From Clostridia bacterium (GTDB lineage Bacteria; Bacillota; Clostridia; Oscillospirales; CAG-272), in NCBI GenBank assembly GCA_017482355.1, contig JAFUNJ010000009.1, forward strand, positions 101,229 through 165,228: a stretch of DNA of 64,000 nucleotides, in the 5' to 3' direction. Of this stretch, positions 42,973-51,986 are shown piece after piece. The position numbers were made by a program, and so were the translations under genes. The notes beneath the pieces are model-generated. The model searched no databases. It had not been told where the DNA came from and was given only the letters and a program-made list of their open reading frames with translations. Position 1 is the first letter of the stretch. Every line of letters begins with the position of its first letter.

Positions 42973-43083
42973 AGATAAAAGATAATAGATAATAATACAC
43001 CAAAAGCGCGTCTCGCTTCTTTATTAACTATTCACTATTATCTATTATCTCTTATCTTAGCCGCGTCAGCGGCGCTTTTGGTG
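42973..43083. repeat. Two interleaved inverted repeats at the 3' end of tmRNA
   Basis: An AT-rich arm at 42973-42996 pairs with 43034-43057 (22 of 24 positions), and CACCAAAAGCGC (42998-43009) pairs with GCGCTTTTGGTG (43072-43083). The arms alternate rather than nest, so both cannot form one simple hairpin. The right copy overlaps the last five bases (CACCA) of tmRNA. GCCGC-GTCA-GCGGC at 43060-43073 is a smaller hairpin. Confidence 0.75.
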
Positions 43084-43440
43084 GATCCGAGGGGAATCGA
43101 ACCCCTGTCCGAAAATCTTTCCACGAAGCTTTCTACGAGCGTATTCGGTCCGAAGATCTCCCTCCCCGTCGTCGGACCGACAAAGATCGGGGGAGGCAGC
43201 TCTTTTATCCGTGGCGGCTATAAGAGCAACTCACCGCGCACGTTCACTGCTGAATGACGCTCCTTACCGAGCCGCAGTACTCTCGGGGGAACGGGCGGCG
43301 TTATACGAGCCGCGGCCTGCCGTTAGGCAGCTACTAATTCGTTATTAGCGTTTAATTTTAAGATGAGACCTTTTAAGAGATTGTCTCAGCTCTGCTCGCT
43401 TACCTCGCATCTGGATCCCCGTCGAAACCTTTACGGACCC
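43079..43440 (-). ncRNA. ssrA: Transfer-messenger RNA
   Basis: About 362 nt. The 5' acceptor strand GGGTCCG (43440-43434) pairs with CGGATCC before the encoded ACCA end (43089-43079). The T arm is AGGGG-TTCGATT-CCCCT, and the 5' side has the conserved GTAAAGGTTTCGACGGGG. At about nucleotide 92 a resume codon GCT opens the tag reading frame Ala-Asn-Asn-Glu-Leu-Val-Ala-Ala, stop TAA at 43325-43323. tmRNA rescues stalled ribosomes with SmpB, whose gene lies 0.9 kb upstream on the same strand. Confidence 0.97.
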
Positions 43441-43465
43441 ATATATGGAGCAGTTACGCCCCGTT

Positions 43466-44296
43466 TTAATCCTTCATCAGCCATTCCTTCGCGAGAGGAA
43501 TCCAAGAGGCAACCTTGGACATTCTCGGCGTGTAGTCGGTACACAACAGATCGTTTGCAAGACTGAGACCGTGTCTGAAATGAGGATAGATATGAAGCTC
43601 GATCGGAACGCCGTTGCTTATCAGTGCATTGGCAAACAGCATCGAGTTTTCAACGGGAACCGTCGTATCCTCGTAGGTATGCCAGATGAACGCTCTCGGC
43701 GTGTCAGAACTTACACGGTTTTCAAGTGAAAGATATTCAACTATTTCATGGTCGGCATCACTGCCGAGGAGATGCTCGAACGAACCTCTGTGCGCCTTAT
43801 CGCCGCTCGTTATAACGGGATAGCACAGGATCATTCCGTTCGGCTTGTGACCTTCACCCTCGAAGCCGCATTTTTTAATCAAGTCGGAATTCCAAAGAAC
43901 TCCGCTTGAAGCAGCAAGGTGTCCGCCTGCCGAAAAACCGACGACCGTGATACGGTCTGGGTCGATATTCCATTCATCTGCATTTTCTCTTATCTGCCTT
44001 ATAGCGGCATAGACCTGACAAAGCGAGGTCGGAAAACGGTCGGGAGAGACGGAATAACGAAGAATGAACGCTGCCGCGCCGCAGGTGAGAAACTCAAGTG
44101 CAATAGGAGTTGCCTCACGCTCGGAGGTGTAGTGGTATCCGCCGCCCGGAAGAACGAGGACTACGGGGCGACGTCTGCCCTCGCAGTATTCGTCGTAATT
44201 TTGAGGGATAAATCCGATAAAGCTCGGTGTGACGGTCGGCTCCTTTAAGCCGGCTTTTTCGTAATCAAGCTTGAGATCAATTTCTTTTGCTATCAT
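43466..44296 (-). CDS. Alpha/beta hydrolase (HSL/BD-FAE-like esterase)
   Basis: 276 residues from the ATG at 44296 (GAGG upstream, 8 bases after the smpB stop). VVLVLPGGGYHYTSERE is the oxyanion-hole HGGG-type loop (PGGG), VVGFSAGGHLAA holds the nucleophile Ser, and Asp and His are probably in HTYEDTTVP and YPHFRHGL. No signal peptide. Carbohydrate or acetyl-xylan esterase activity is common in this family. It sits between smpB and ssrA and is likely co-transcribed with smpB, though no functional link to trans-translation is expected. Confidence 0.85.
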   Translation of the reverse strand: MIAKEIDLKLDYEKAGLKEPTVTPSFIGFIPQNYDEYCEGRRRPVVLVLPGGGYHYTSEREATPIALEFLTCGAAAFILRYSVSPDRFPTSLCQVYAAIRQIRENADEWNIDPDRITVVGFSAGGHLAASSGVLWNSDLIKKCGFEGEGHKPNGMILCYPVITSGDKAHRGSFEHLLGSDADHEIVEYLSLENRVSSDTPRAFIWHTYEDTTVPVENSMLFANALISNGVPIELHIYPHFRHGLSLANDLLCTDYTPRMSKVASWIPLAKEWLMKD

Positions 44297-44304
44297 AATA
44301 AACC

Positions 44305-44778
44305 TCACTCATAGCGGTTAGTTTTCATAACTCTGTCAATATCGCGGTTTGCCTGACGCTCGGCATCGCTGTCGCGTTTGTCGTAAAGCTTTTTACCAAC
44401 GCAAAGCCCGACCTCGACCTTAACTCGGCTTCCCGAGAAATACAGGGAGAGGGGAACGAGGGTGTAGCCCTTTCGTCCGACAAGACCGAAAAGCTTGAGT
44501 ATCTCCTTTTTGTGCATAAGCAGCTTTTTTGGACGAAGCGGATCGCGGTTAAAGACGTTACCTTGCTCGTAAGGGCTGACGTGAACGCCGTAGGCGAACA
44601 TTTCGCCGCTGTCTATACGGCAAAAAGAATCCTTAAGATTGACCTTGCCTCCGCGAATGCTCTTGACCTCGGTGCCAAAAAGCTCGATTCCTGCCTCGTA
44701 AGTGTCCTCAACGAAGTAATCGTGACGGGCTTTTTTGTTTTGCGCTATGATTTTATTGGCTTCTTTTTTGTCCGCCAT
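44305..44778 (-). CDS. smpB: SsrA-binding protein SmpB
   Basis: 157 residues. [40 protein letters not shown], and the C-terminal [20 protein letters not shown] with R-V-M-K tail are diagnostic. SmpB binds the tRNA-like domain of tmRNA and its tail enters the empty mRNA channel of a stalled ribosome. AAAGGAG precedes the ATG. Encoded near ssrA, as in many Firmicutes. Confidence 0.97.
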   Translation of the reverse strand: MADKKEANKIIAQNKKARHDYFVEDTYEAGIELFGTEVKSIRGGKVNLKDSFCRIDSGEMFAYGVHVSPYEQGNVFNRDPLRPKKLLMHKKEILKLFGLVGRKGYTLVPLSLYFSGSRVKVEVGLCVGKKLYDKRDSDAERQANRDIDRVMKTNRYE

Positions 44779-44801
44779 GATATTCTCCTTTCGTCAAAAT
44801 G

Positions 44802-44917
44802 CCTTCTCCTGAGGGAGAAGGGGGATCGCGATAGCGGTGGATGAGGAGTAAGCTCCCAATATAGACACCTCATCCGTTCGTGGCTTGCCACTTGCACCAT
44901 TCTCCCGCTGGAGAAGG
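44802..44917. repeat. Palindromic intergenic repeat element (family 1-like, diverged)
   Basis: CCTTCTCCTGAGGGAGAAGG at the left and CATTCTCC-CGCT-GGAGAAGG at the right, with GGATGAGG / CCTCATCC pairing inside. The layout matches the elements at 6401, 9190 and 47668, but the bases differ. Non-coding. Confidence 0.6.
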
Positions 44918-44978
44918 TACTTAGTAACATTGATTAAAATGGTGTTGCGAATTCTTGCAAGTCAAATCTAACACGGTC

Positions 44979-45001
44979 AAACCGCTGATTTTCAGCAGTT
45001 T
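44979..45001 (-). terminator. Possible terminator after polA
   Basis: AAACTGCTGA-AAA-TCAGCGGTTT on the minus strand, one mismatch, weak T-run. Confidence 0.4.
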
Positions 45002-45050
45002 ATTCTAACACAATCCGCCATATTTGTCAAGGCGAAAAGTGTAGATGAAC

Positions 45051-47585
45051 TTATTTACAGTCGTACCAGTTATCTCCGATTCCGACCTCTGCTTCCATTT
45101 TGACTGCAAGCTCGACTGCGTTTTCCATCTCGTGTTTTAAAAGCTCTGCGGCTTCGTTTGCACAGTCCTTGTGCGCTTCGAGAATGAGCTCGTCGTGTAC
45201 CTGAAGGATGAGCCGAGCGTCAAGACCGCTTTCTTTAAGCGCTTTATCGACCTTTATCATCGCAATTTTGATAATATCCGCCGCCGCGCCCTGAATGGGA
45301 CTGTTCATCGCAACGCGTGCGCCGAACGCCTGAAGGTTTTTGTTTGACGCATGAAGCTCGGGAATGTATCTTCTTCTGCCGAAAACGGTAGTAACGTAGC
45401 CGTCGCGCTTGCCGTCCTCAACGACGGCTTTAAGGTATTCGTCGATCTGCGGATACTTTTCGTGATAGCTCTTGATGTATCTGTCTGCCTCGTATTTCGA
45501 AACGCCGATGTCAGCACCGAGTGAAAAGCCGCCAATGCCGTAAACGATGCCGAAATTGACCGCCTTCGCGCGCTTGCGCAGCTCGGGTGTAACTGCCGCT
45601 ATCGGAACACCGAAGACCTGCGAAGCGGTAACGGTGTGAATATCCTCTCCGCACTTGAATGCGTTTATCATTGCCTCGTCGCCCGATATCGCGGCAAGAA
45701 CGCGAAGCTCGATCTGCGAGTAGTCGGCGTCGATAAGAACGTAATTCTCCTTACGCGGAATAAAGAACTTGCGAAGCTCACGTCCGAGCGGAGTACGGAT
45801 CGGAATGTTCTGAAGATTTGGCTCGGAGGAGGACAGACGACCGGTCGCAGTCACAGTCTGGTTGAAGGACGAATGAATTACGCCGTTTTCGTCGGCAACC
45901 TTAAGAAGTCCGTCACCGTAGGTGCTCTTTAATTTTGCCGCCTGACGGTATTCGAGAATGCGGTCGATTATCGTGTGATAAGGACGGAGCTTTTCAAGTA
46001 TCTCTGCGCCCGTGCTGTAGCCGGTCTTTGTCTTTTTGAGAACGGGGAGCTTCAGCTCGTCGAAAAGCACCTCGCCGAGCTGCTTGGGTGAGTTTATGTT
46101 GAACTCGTGTCCTGCCTCGAAATAAATGCTCTCCGCATATTGCTCACAGCTTACTGCGAGCTTGTCCGAATACGCCTTAAGCCCGTCGCGGTCTATCTTG
46201 AAGCCGATACGTTCCATATCGGCAAGCACGCCAGAAAGCGGTTCTTCAATATTGTAGTAAAGTGCGGCTTGTCCGCTTTCCTTAAGCTTTTCGTTGAGCG
46301 CGTAGGCAAGCTCGTAAAGCACCTTTGCGCGGTCGAAATTCTCACCAAGAGACGTGCCGAGATACTTGATCGCAAGGCGCTCGAGCTCGTAATGACCCTC
46401 GGACGTGTCAACAACGTAGCCGGCGAGGGTGACATCGAAGAATTTGCAGGTGACTCTGCCGTAGTCAAGGCAGAGACGCTTGCTGTCGATGACTATTACG
46501 GTACGGTTTTCGTCGTAAAAGAAATCCTTTATCTTATCCTTTTCGGATATCGGAACCTGATAGCCGCATTTTCCGTCGTATATTTTTATATAGTTGTCTT
46601 CAAAAGATACCGAGCAATAGGGGATATCAAGTGAAAGAAGCTCGGATGCGCTTATCTCTTTGACCTCGCCGCACGAGAAGCATTCCAAGCTTTCGCTTTC
46701 GGTACTCTCGGTAACCTTATCTTCATCTTTGTCAAGCCCGAGACGCTTTATCATCGAGCTTAATTCAAGCTCGGTAAGGACGTTCTTCATTTCGCTCCTT
46801 GCCATCGGCTTTACTTCGAGGTCGGAAAGTGTAATTCCGAGCGGAACGTCGGTCACTATCTGAGCCAAAAACTGCGATATATAGGCGCTGTCCTTGCCGT
46901 TTTCGAGTTTGGTCAGAGTCGCGCCCTTGATCTCGCCGTCGTGCAGATGCTCGTAAACACCGTCAAGGGAGCCACTATCGGAAATGAGCTTAAGAGCGGT
47001 CTTTTCGCCGATCCCGGGTACGCCGGGAATGTTGTCAGACGTGTCGCCCATAAGCGCCTTTACGTCGACGAACTGCTCGGGCTGAACGCCGTATTTTTCA
47101 TTAAACGCCGCGCGGTCAAATATTTTGGTCTCGCCCGTTGACGCAAGAAGCACCGTTATATTGTCGCGGATAAGCTGGAACGAGTCGCGGTCACCGGTGA
47201 CGATGTATACCTGCGTGTCGGAATCAGGCATAAAGGCACAGGTGCCGATAATATCGTCCGCCTCGTAGCCGTTAAGCTCCAGCACGTTAAGACCGAGAAG
47301 CTCCATACATTTTTTTGCGTAAGGAAGCTGCTCGGCAAGCTCTTCCGGCATACCCTTGCGGTTTGCCTTGTAGCTTTCGACCTGCTTGTGACGGAAGGTC
47401 GGTGCCTTGCGGTCGAATGCAACCGCAACCGCGTCGGGCTTTCGCTCTGTCAGATGATGCATAACGATGTTCATCATTCCGTAAACGGCGTTGGTGTTAA
47501 GCCCCGATGCCGTCGTAAGCGGACGTATTCCGTAAAACGCGCGGTTCAGTATAGAGTTTCCGTCAATGAGAAGTAGTGTTTTCAT
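45051..47585 (-). CDS. polA: DNA polymerase I
   Basis: 844 residues. The N-terminal 5'-3' exonuclease domain (about 1-290) keeps LLIDGNSILNRAFYG, YEADDIIGT, VTGDRDSFQL, GDTSDNIPGVPGIGEKTALK. The middle domain (about 300-450) lacks the Asp-x-Glu of proofreading exonucleases (the position reads YCSVSFED), so 3'-5' activity is probably lost, as in Bacillus. The polymerase domain has motif A DYSQIELRVLA, motif B RKRAKAVNFGIVYG and motif C QVHDELILE. AAAGGA precedes the ATG. Functions in Okazaki-fragment maturation and repair. Confidence 0.97.
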   Translation of the reverse strand: MKTLLLIDGNSILNRAFYGIRPLTTASGLNTNAVYGMMNIVMHHLTERKPDAVAVAFDRKAPTFRHKQVESYKANRKGMPEELAEQLPYAKKCMELLGLNVLELNGYEADDIIGTCAFMPDSDTQVYIVTGDRDSFQLIRDNITVLLASTGETKIFDRAAFNEKYGVQPEQFVDVKALMGDTSDNIPGVPGIGEKTALKLISDSGSLDGVYEHLHDGEIKGATLTKLENGKDSAYISQFLAQIVTDVPLGITLSDLEVKPMARSEMKNVLTELELSSMIKRLGLDKDEDKVTESTESESLECFSCGEVKEISASELLSLDIPYCSVSFEDNYIKIYDGKCGYQVPISEKDKIKDFFYDENRTVIVIDSKRLCLDYGRVTCKFFDVTLAGYVVDTSEGHYELERLAIKYLGTSLGENFDRAKVLYELAYALNEKLKESGQAALYYNIEEPLSGVLADMERIGFKIDRDGLKAYSDKLAVSCEQYAESIYFEAGHEFNINSPKQLGEVLFDELKLPVLKKTKTGYSTGAEILEKLRPYHTIIDRILEYRQAAKLKSTYGDGLLKVADENGVIHSSFNQTVTATGRLSSSEPNLQNIPIRTPLGRELRKFFIPRKENYVLIDADYSQIELRVLAAISGDEAMINAFKCGEDIHTVTASQVFGVPIAAVTPELRKRAKAVNFGIVYGIGGFSLGADIGVSKYEADRYIKSYHEKYPQIDEYLKAVVEDGKRDGYVTTVFGRRRYIPELHASNKNLQAFGARVAMNSPIQGAAADIIKIAMIKVDKALKESGLDARLILQVHDELILEAHKDCANEAAELLKHEMENAVELAVKMEAEVGIGDNWYDCK

Positions 47586-47667
47586 TTTAATGTCCTTTTG
47601 GAAAGGGAGTGTGTTAATTGTGGCGATTTGTCAGCTATTGTAGGGGCGACCATTGGTCGACCGTTGG

Positions 47668-47790
47668 CTCCCTTGTGTAAAGGGAGCTCCGCCGAAGGCG
47701 GTGAGGGATTGTAATATTAAAATTCTTATTTAACAATCCCTCCGTCATTTGCCTTGCGGCAAATGCCACCTCCCTTTACACAAGGGAGGC
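47668..47790. repeat. Palindromic intergenic repeat element (family 1, copy 3)
   Basis: GGCTCCCTTGTGTAAAGGGA, GCCGAAGGCGG and GGGATTG on the left; CAATCCCT, GCATTTGCCGCAAGG-type pairing and CCTCCCTTTACACAAGGGAG on the right. The clearest full copy in the window. It is preceded by GTAGGGGCGACCATTGGTCG, a fragment of another dispersed motif. Confidence 0.75.
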
Positions 47791-47820
47791 ATTAGCTATT
47801 TCGGTTTGTTGCTGATTCGT

Positions 47821-48729
47821 TCATTCCCCCGCAAATTTGCGGCTCAATTTATCGAGCAGCCACGCGGCGATGAATCCGAGAACGATGAACGCAACCTTGA
47901 GTGCTGCGTTGCTGCCCCAACCGATCGTAAAGAAAAGTACGGGCAGGGTAGTGCCGAGAACGATACCGAATATCGTGTGATACATCTGAGACGGCTTTTT
48001 TGATAGCAGGTAATTTACCGGCTTGGCAAGACCAATTAGCGTTACTATTATCGCAATACCGAAGGGAAGTGCGTTTCCAAACTGCATGCCGCTTATCGCC
48101 GCAGAAAAGGACAGCTTTCCGGTGATAAAGCCGACGCCGTTATCGAGAAAGCTGGTAATAACTCCCATAAGCGGGTCGTAAAGACCGAGGAAGAGGAGCG
48201 GACTCGACGCGCTCATTCCCGGGACAACGACGCCGAGACCCCAGAAAATACCGCAGACGGCGTACCAGAAGGGATTGGGGGTTATAGAAACCTCGGTGCC
48301 GAACTCAATATAGGTAAAAAATCCAAAGAGGAGCACCGCCGCTACAGCAGCGCTGACGAATGACGACTTCGGGCGTCCGTGTTCTCCTGCTTCCTTCCAA
48401 AGCGACGGAAGCATTCCGAGGATAAGTCCGACAAATACGCAGGTCGCAACCTCCATATTGCTCTTGAAGAGCAGCTCAACGAGCTTTGCAAGAGCCAAGA
48501 AGCCGATAGCTATTCCGATAACTACGGGAATTATAAGCTTGATATGCTTTTTAAAATTTTTGATGGGGTGCGCGAGCACCTCCATAAGCGGCTGATAAAT
48601 ACCGAATATCGCGCAAATCACGCCGCCGCTGATGCCGGGTAGGATCCCTCCCACACCGATGAGCGAGCCCTGAAGTATTCGTATAAAGAACAATGCTACG
48701 CCGTTTTTCTTCTTGTTATCTTTACTCAT
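47821..48729 (-). CDS. DUF368 membrane protein, probable polyprenyl-phosphate translocase (PopT type)
   Basis: 302 residues, about eight hydrophobic segments. The duplicated DUF368 signature is visible: GSLIGVGGILPGISGGVICA near the N-terminus and WGLGVVVPGMSASSPLLFLG in the second half. DUF368 proteins have been identified as transporters that return undecaprenyl phosphate to the inner leaflet, an essential step of cell-wall precursor recycling. Fourteen bases separate it from the DUF3783 gene, so it is third in the helicase-DUF3783-DUF368 operon. Confidence 0.85.
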   Translation of the reverse strand: MSKDNKKKNGVALFFIRILQGSLIGVGGILPGISGGVICAIFGIYQPLMEVLAHPIKNFKKHIKLIIPVVIGIAIGFLALAKLVELLFKSNMEVATCVFVGLILGMLPSLWKEAGEHGRPKSSFVSAAVAAVLLFGFFTYIEFGTEVSITPNPFWYAVCGIFWGLGVVVPGMSASSPLLFLGLYDPLMGVITSFLDNGVGFITGKLSFSAAISGMQFGNALPFGIAIIVTLIGLAKPVNYLLSKKPSQMYHTIFGIVLGTTLPVLFFTIGWGSNAALKVAFIVLGFIAAWLLDKLSRKFAGE

Positions 48730-48743
48730 GATCCACCTGTATG

Positions 48744-49112
48744 TTACTTATTTGAAAGCTCTGCGCGCTCGCGGCAAAGCTCGTTATATAATGTATGTGC
48801 GTCCCAGACCGCGTTATGCTGGGTGAGGATAGCTTTAAGGGACACTCTGATGCCCTTTTCGCGCAGTACGCCGAGGAATACATCAAGCATCGTGTCGGGG
48901 AAATTCACGAACACGAGCATTCCCTCGGGCAGTGTGCTTGAGGCGAGGGGATTTGCGCTCGCCTTGACGCCCGATGCGACGGAAAGAAGCGGCAGTCCAT
49001 AGCTCTCGGGTGCTACCGAAACCGTCTCGGCATTCAGCTTTTTTGCCTCGCGCGTAAGCGCGGCAAGGGTTTCGGTGGAGATATTGTAGCACAGTATCTT
49101 CGATCTGTTCAT
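48744..49112 (-). CDS. DUF3783 domain protein
   Basis: 122 residues. ILCYNISTETLAALTREAKK at the N-terminus, LVFVNFPDTMLDVFLGVLRE and LKAILTQHNAVWDAHTLYNE at the end match DUF3783, a small Clostridia family of unknown function. Soluble, no signal peptide. It lies four bases after the UvrD-like helicase gene with a good AGGAAGATA ribosome site. The operon context gives no clear clue. Confidence 0.8.
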   Translation of the reverse strand: MNRSKILCYNISTETLAALTREAKKLNAETVSVAPESYGLPLLSVASGVKASANPLASSTLPEGMLVFVNFPDTMLDVFLGVLREKGIRVSLKAILTQHNAVWDAHTLYNELCRERAELSNK

Positions 49113-49116
49113 ATTA

Positions 49117-51264
49117 TTATCTTCCTTTCGGAGTTATAAGCTTGTTCATTACGCAGGTTTTGAGGTCGATCGTTTTCGATACGGGATAGCGATCGAATTT
49201 GATCTCAGCGAACGTGCCGTTCAGATATATTATCTTGCCCTCGCCGAACGTTTTATGCTTGACCGTCGCGTCGATCTGCATAAGTGATTCAAGAAAAACC
49301 TGCTCGTTTTCGGTCAAAAAAGTGCTGTTTTTTGACGCTTTTCGGCGCGTTAAGACGCTGTTTTGTGCCGTTTTTGACACCTTTTTTACTTCAAAAACAT
49401 CGTCGGGGAATTCAAAGCCCGAGTTAAGCGCTCCAAATTCGCTTTCCCACGTCACGATCTCAAGCGTCGATTTCGCGCGCGTCATTCCGACGTAAAACAG
49501 CCGCCTGTCTTCCTCGCGCTCTGCCTTTTCCTCGTCACGCAAATTGCTTCTGTACTGCGTCATAGGAAGCACGCCGTTTTTGCAGTCGCAGAGCAGTACG
49601 CGGTCAAATTCCAGACCCTTTGCCGAATGTATGGTCGATAGAATTATGCCGTCTCGGCTGACGGAGCCGCGCTTGACTTCGCCCTCAAGCTCGGCAAGGC
49701 GGCGGTAGAAATCGCTTCTGTTACGGTGGCGATAGGCAAGAGCGAGCAGGGTATTGCGCTTAGTTATTTCCGAGACCTTGTCGGACCGCTTGTTATTGTA
49801 CCCGAGTGAGAAGAATATCGTTCTTATCGCCTCGTACGTGTCCTGCTCCGATACGCGTCTTATATCTTCCCAGATACGCTTTGCGCGCGCCCGTTTTTTG
49901 TCGTTCAGGAATACGGCGGTGCTAAGATAATCGGGAATTGCGAGCATATCGTCGCCGTAGTTGTAGGCGATTGCACGCTCGGTCTCCGCCTTTGTTATTC
50001 CAAGCGGAAGCTTGTAGTATATCTTCTTCCAGAGCTCACCGTCGTACGGGTCGGATGCGAAGTTGAGTATATTGATCACGTCTGTGACGGTCGTGCTCGT
50101 GAAAAACAGTCCGTCGCCGCCTCGGACGCGGAATGGTACTTCTTTTTCTGAAAGCAGGTCGATTATCGGGAGCATTGATTCGTTTAAGCGGAAGAGGCAG
50201 GCGGTAGTGCCCGGTGTCTTCTCGGCAGAAACGCGGCGAATATAGTCGGGAAGCAGATGCAGGTCTGTCAGCTTGATCCTGACGGGATCTGTTCCGTCGG
50301 GGTTTTCGGTCTTCATTGACTTGTCGCCGTTTATACGCTCTTTGTTTTGCTTTATGAAGCTGTCGGCTGCTTTTACGATATTTTTCGTGCTTCGGTAGTT
50401 ATTGCTGATAGTCAGTATCTTTGCGTCCGGATAGGTCGTTTTGAAGTCGAGAAGCGCCTTAGGATATGCGGCGCGGAAGCCGTATATGCTCTGATCCTCG
50501 TCGCCTACCATAAAGACGTTTCCGCTTCTGTCGGTAAGTAATTTGATTATCTCGTGCTGAAGGCGCGAGGTGTCCTGTGCCTCGTCGACGCAGACGTATT
50601 TGAAGCGGTCGGCGTAGACGGCGTTTACCTCGGGGTGATTCTTGAGGATAGTATAGCCGTAGACGAGCTGATCGTCATAGTCCATCAGGCGTCGGTCGCG
50701 CTTATACGCTTCGTATGCGCGGTATATGTCGGCGAAGTTTTTGCCCTCGAGCTTGATCTCCTTTTCGATCTCACCGTCGTCTAGCATACTGTTTTTACAG
50801 TAGGTTATCGCGGTCTTGACCTCACGGAGGTCGTTTTCAGTCGGGAAGATGCCTTGCTCCGCCATTACCGTGCGGAGTATAGAGCTTACGCTTTCGTCTC
50901 TTTCGATAAGCTCAAACGCTTTACGTCCCTTGACCTTTTCGTAACGGTTTATCATTGTAGCGCAGAAGCCGTTTATCGTTCGGAACTCGATATCGCACGC
51001 GCCGAAGTACTTTTGGTATCGCTTCTGCATTTCCTTCGTTCCGGCGACGCTATATGTTATTGCGAGAATGCTTCGCGGACTGATACCGCATACGCGCGTC
51101 ATGTAGCCGAGACGCGCGATCATGACCGTCGTTTTTCCGCTTCCGGGAACGGCAAGGAGAAGAACCTTTCCGTTAACGGTCTTGCATGCCTCGCTCTGCT
51201 CGGGATCGAGAGGGAAGCCGTATTCAGTTTTGAAGCTTTCAAAAAGTTCTTCGGCTTCCGACAT
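49117..51264 (-). CDS. UvrD/PcrA-family superfamily 1 DNA helicase
   Basis: 715 residues from the ATG at 51264 (GAGG upstream; the longer frame lacks one). SF1A motifs in order: Q motif LDPEQSEACK, Walker A AVPGSGKTT, Ia AITYSVAGTKEMQKRY, II VDEAQDTS, III GDEDQSIYGFRAA, IV NNYRST, V STIHSAKGLEFDRVLL and VI LFYVGMTRAK. It ends with a UvrD-type C-terminal tail carrying a tudor-like segment (VKHKTFGEGKIIYLNGTFAE). ATP-driven 3'-5' unwinding in repair or conflict resolution is expected. Preceded by a terminator from the gene upstream. Confidence 0.92.
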   Translation of the reverse strand: MSEAEELFESFKTEYGFPLDPEQSEACKTVNGKVLLLAVPGSGKTTVMIARLGYMTRVCGISPRSILAITYSVAGTKEMQKRYQKYFGACDIEFRTINGFCATMINRYEKVKGRKAFELIERDESVSSILRTVMAEQGIFPTENDLREVKTAITYCKNSMLDDGEIEKEIKLEGKNFADIYRAYEAYKRDRRLMDYDDQLVYGYTILKNHPEVNAVYADRFKYVCVDEAQDTSRLQHEIIKLLTDRSGNVFMVGDEDQSIYGFRAAYPKALLDFKTTYPDAKILTISNNYRSTKNIVKAADSFIKQNKERINGDKSMKTENPDGTDPVRIKLTDLHLLPDYIRRVSAEKTPGTTACLFRLNESMLPIIDLLSEKEVPFRVRGGDGLFFTSTTVTDVINILNFASDPYDGELWKKIYYKLPLGITKAETERAIAYNYGDDMLAIPDYLSTAVFLNDKKRARAKRIWEDIRRVSEQDTYEAIRTIFFSLGYNNKRSDKVSEITKRNTLLALAYRHRNRSDFYRRLAELEGEVKRGSVSRDGIILSTIHSAKGLEFDRVLLCDCKNGVLPMTQYRSNLRDEEKAEREEDRRLFYVGMTRAKSTLEIVTWESEFGALNSGFEFPDDVFEVKKVSKTAQNSVLTRRKASKNSTFLTENEQVFLESLMQIDATVKHKTFGEGKIIYLNGTFAEIKFDRYPVSKTIDLKTCVMNKLITPKGR

Positions 51265-51285
51265 GTTTTTCCTCGCAAAGTTACG

Positions 51286-51318
51286 AAAAGGGGCGTTTAT
51301 TAACACCCCTTTCGATCA
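51286..51318 (-). terminator. Rho-independent terminator of the small gene at 51319
   Basis: GAAAGGGGTGTT-AATA-AACGCCCCTTTTCG on the minus strand, one G-U pair, directly after the stop. Confidence 0.75.
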
Positions 51319-51657
51319 TTAATTGTTTGTAATATTTCCCTCTACGTCTTTAATCTCGATGGCTATCTTATTGTCGTCGATAAACGTACGAAGTCCACCT
51401 CTGAAGCGGCGGAAGTTCGGCTCTTCATGCTCGCATACAAGAAGCTCTGCGGGAATATCGGGATCCTCGATATAGAAAATGATTATCTCCTCGATCTCTT
51501 TTTTAAGACCGAAGAAGGTCTTAAACAATGCATAGTCGTAAACTACCTTTTTGATGTTCTTTGCGTTGAGACGGTAGTGTCTGTCTTCAAACCTATCGTA
51601 GAAAACGACCTCGGTCTTGTGTACGGTTATTGCATCTTCAACTACTTTTTTAGCCAT
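51319..51657 (-). CDS. Conserved-looking hypothetical protein
   Basis: 112 residues, not recognised. It is hydrophilic and mixed alpha/beta: VVFYDRFEDRHYRLNAKNIK is followed by FKTFFGLKKEIEEIIIFYIE and a basic FRRFRGGLRTFIDDNKIAIE. The opening (AKKVVEDAITVHKTEVVFYD) and overall pattern would suit a PH-like or SH3-like small domain, but that is a guess. AAAGGA lies upstream of the ATG. It has its own terminator. Confidence 0.7.
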   Translation of the reverse strand: MAKKVVEDAITVHKTEVVFYDRFEDRHYRLNAKNIKKVVYDYALFKTFFGLKKEIEEIIIFYIEDPDIPAELLVCEHEEPNFRRFRGGLRTFIDDNKIAIEIKDVEGNITNN

Positions 51658-51721
51658 GATGTGTTTCCTTTCGGTTACATATTATATATAATAGGATAAC
51701 ATAAAAAAGTGTTTGTGTCAA

Positions 51722-51857
51722 GTTTTTCCGCATTTCTTTTCCCACGAAAAGAAACGCTTGCAAAGAAACGTGCCAAGGGGACAACCGATGAAAATTTGCG
51801 GAGGCAAATTTTCAAACGTTTTCCCCTTTGGAAACCTCTTTCGATTTAAGGAAGCTT
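51722..51857. repeat. Dispersed repeat element (family 2, copy 1)
   Basis: In the 329-base gap 51658-51986. TTTTTCCGCATTTCTTTTCC with AAAGAAACG, then GCAAAGAAACGTGCCAAGGG, AACCGATGAAAATTTG, CAAATTTTCAAACGTTTTCC and TTTGGAAACCTCTTTCGATT. It is about 80-90% the same as 58405-58534. It contains two internal hairpins and no convincing gene. Bases 51858-51950 show nothing recognisable. Confidence 0.75.
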
Positions 51858-51953
51858 TGCTGCGTTTAATTGTTGTTCCCCCGTTCACTCTGTACGATAT
51901 TTCACAGATTTCCGACACTCCGTAGGGCGGCGAATCTTTTGGGAGTAAAAGGA

Positions 51954-51985
51954 AAACCCGTCACGCTTTGAGCATGACGGGGAAT
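51954..51985 (-). terminator. Rho-independent terminator after phosphohexomutase
   Basis: CCCGTCATGC-TCAAA-GCGTGACGGG on the minus strand, followed by TTTTCCTTTT. Confidence 0.8.
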
Positions 51986-51986
51986 T

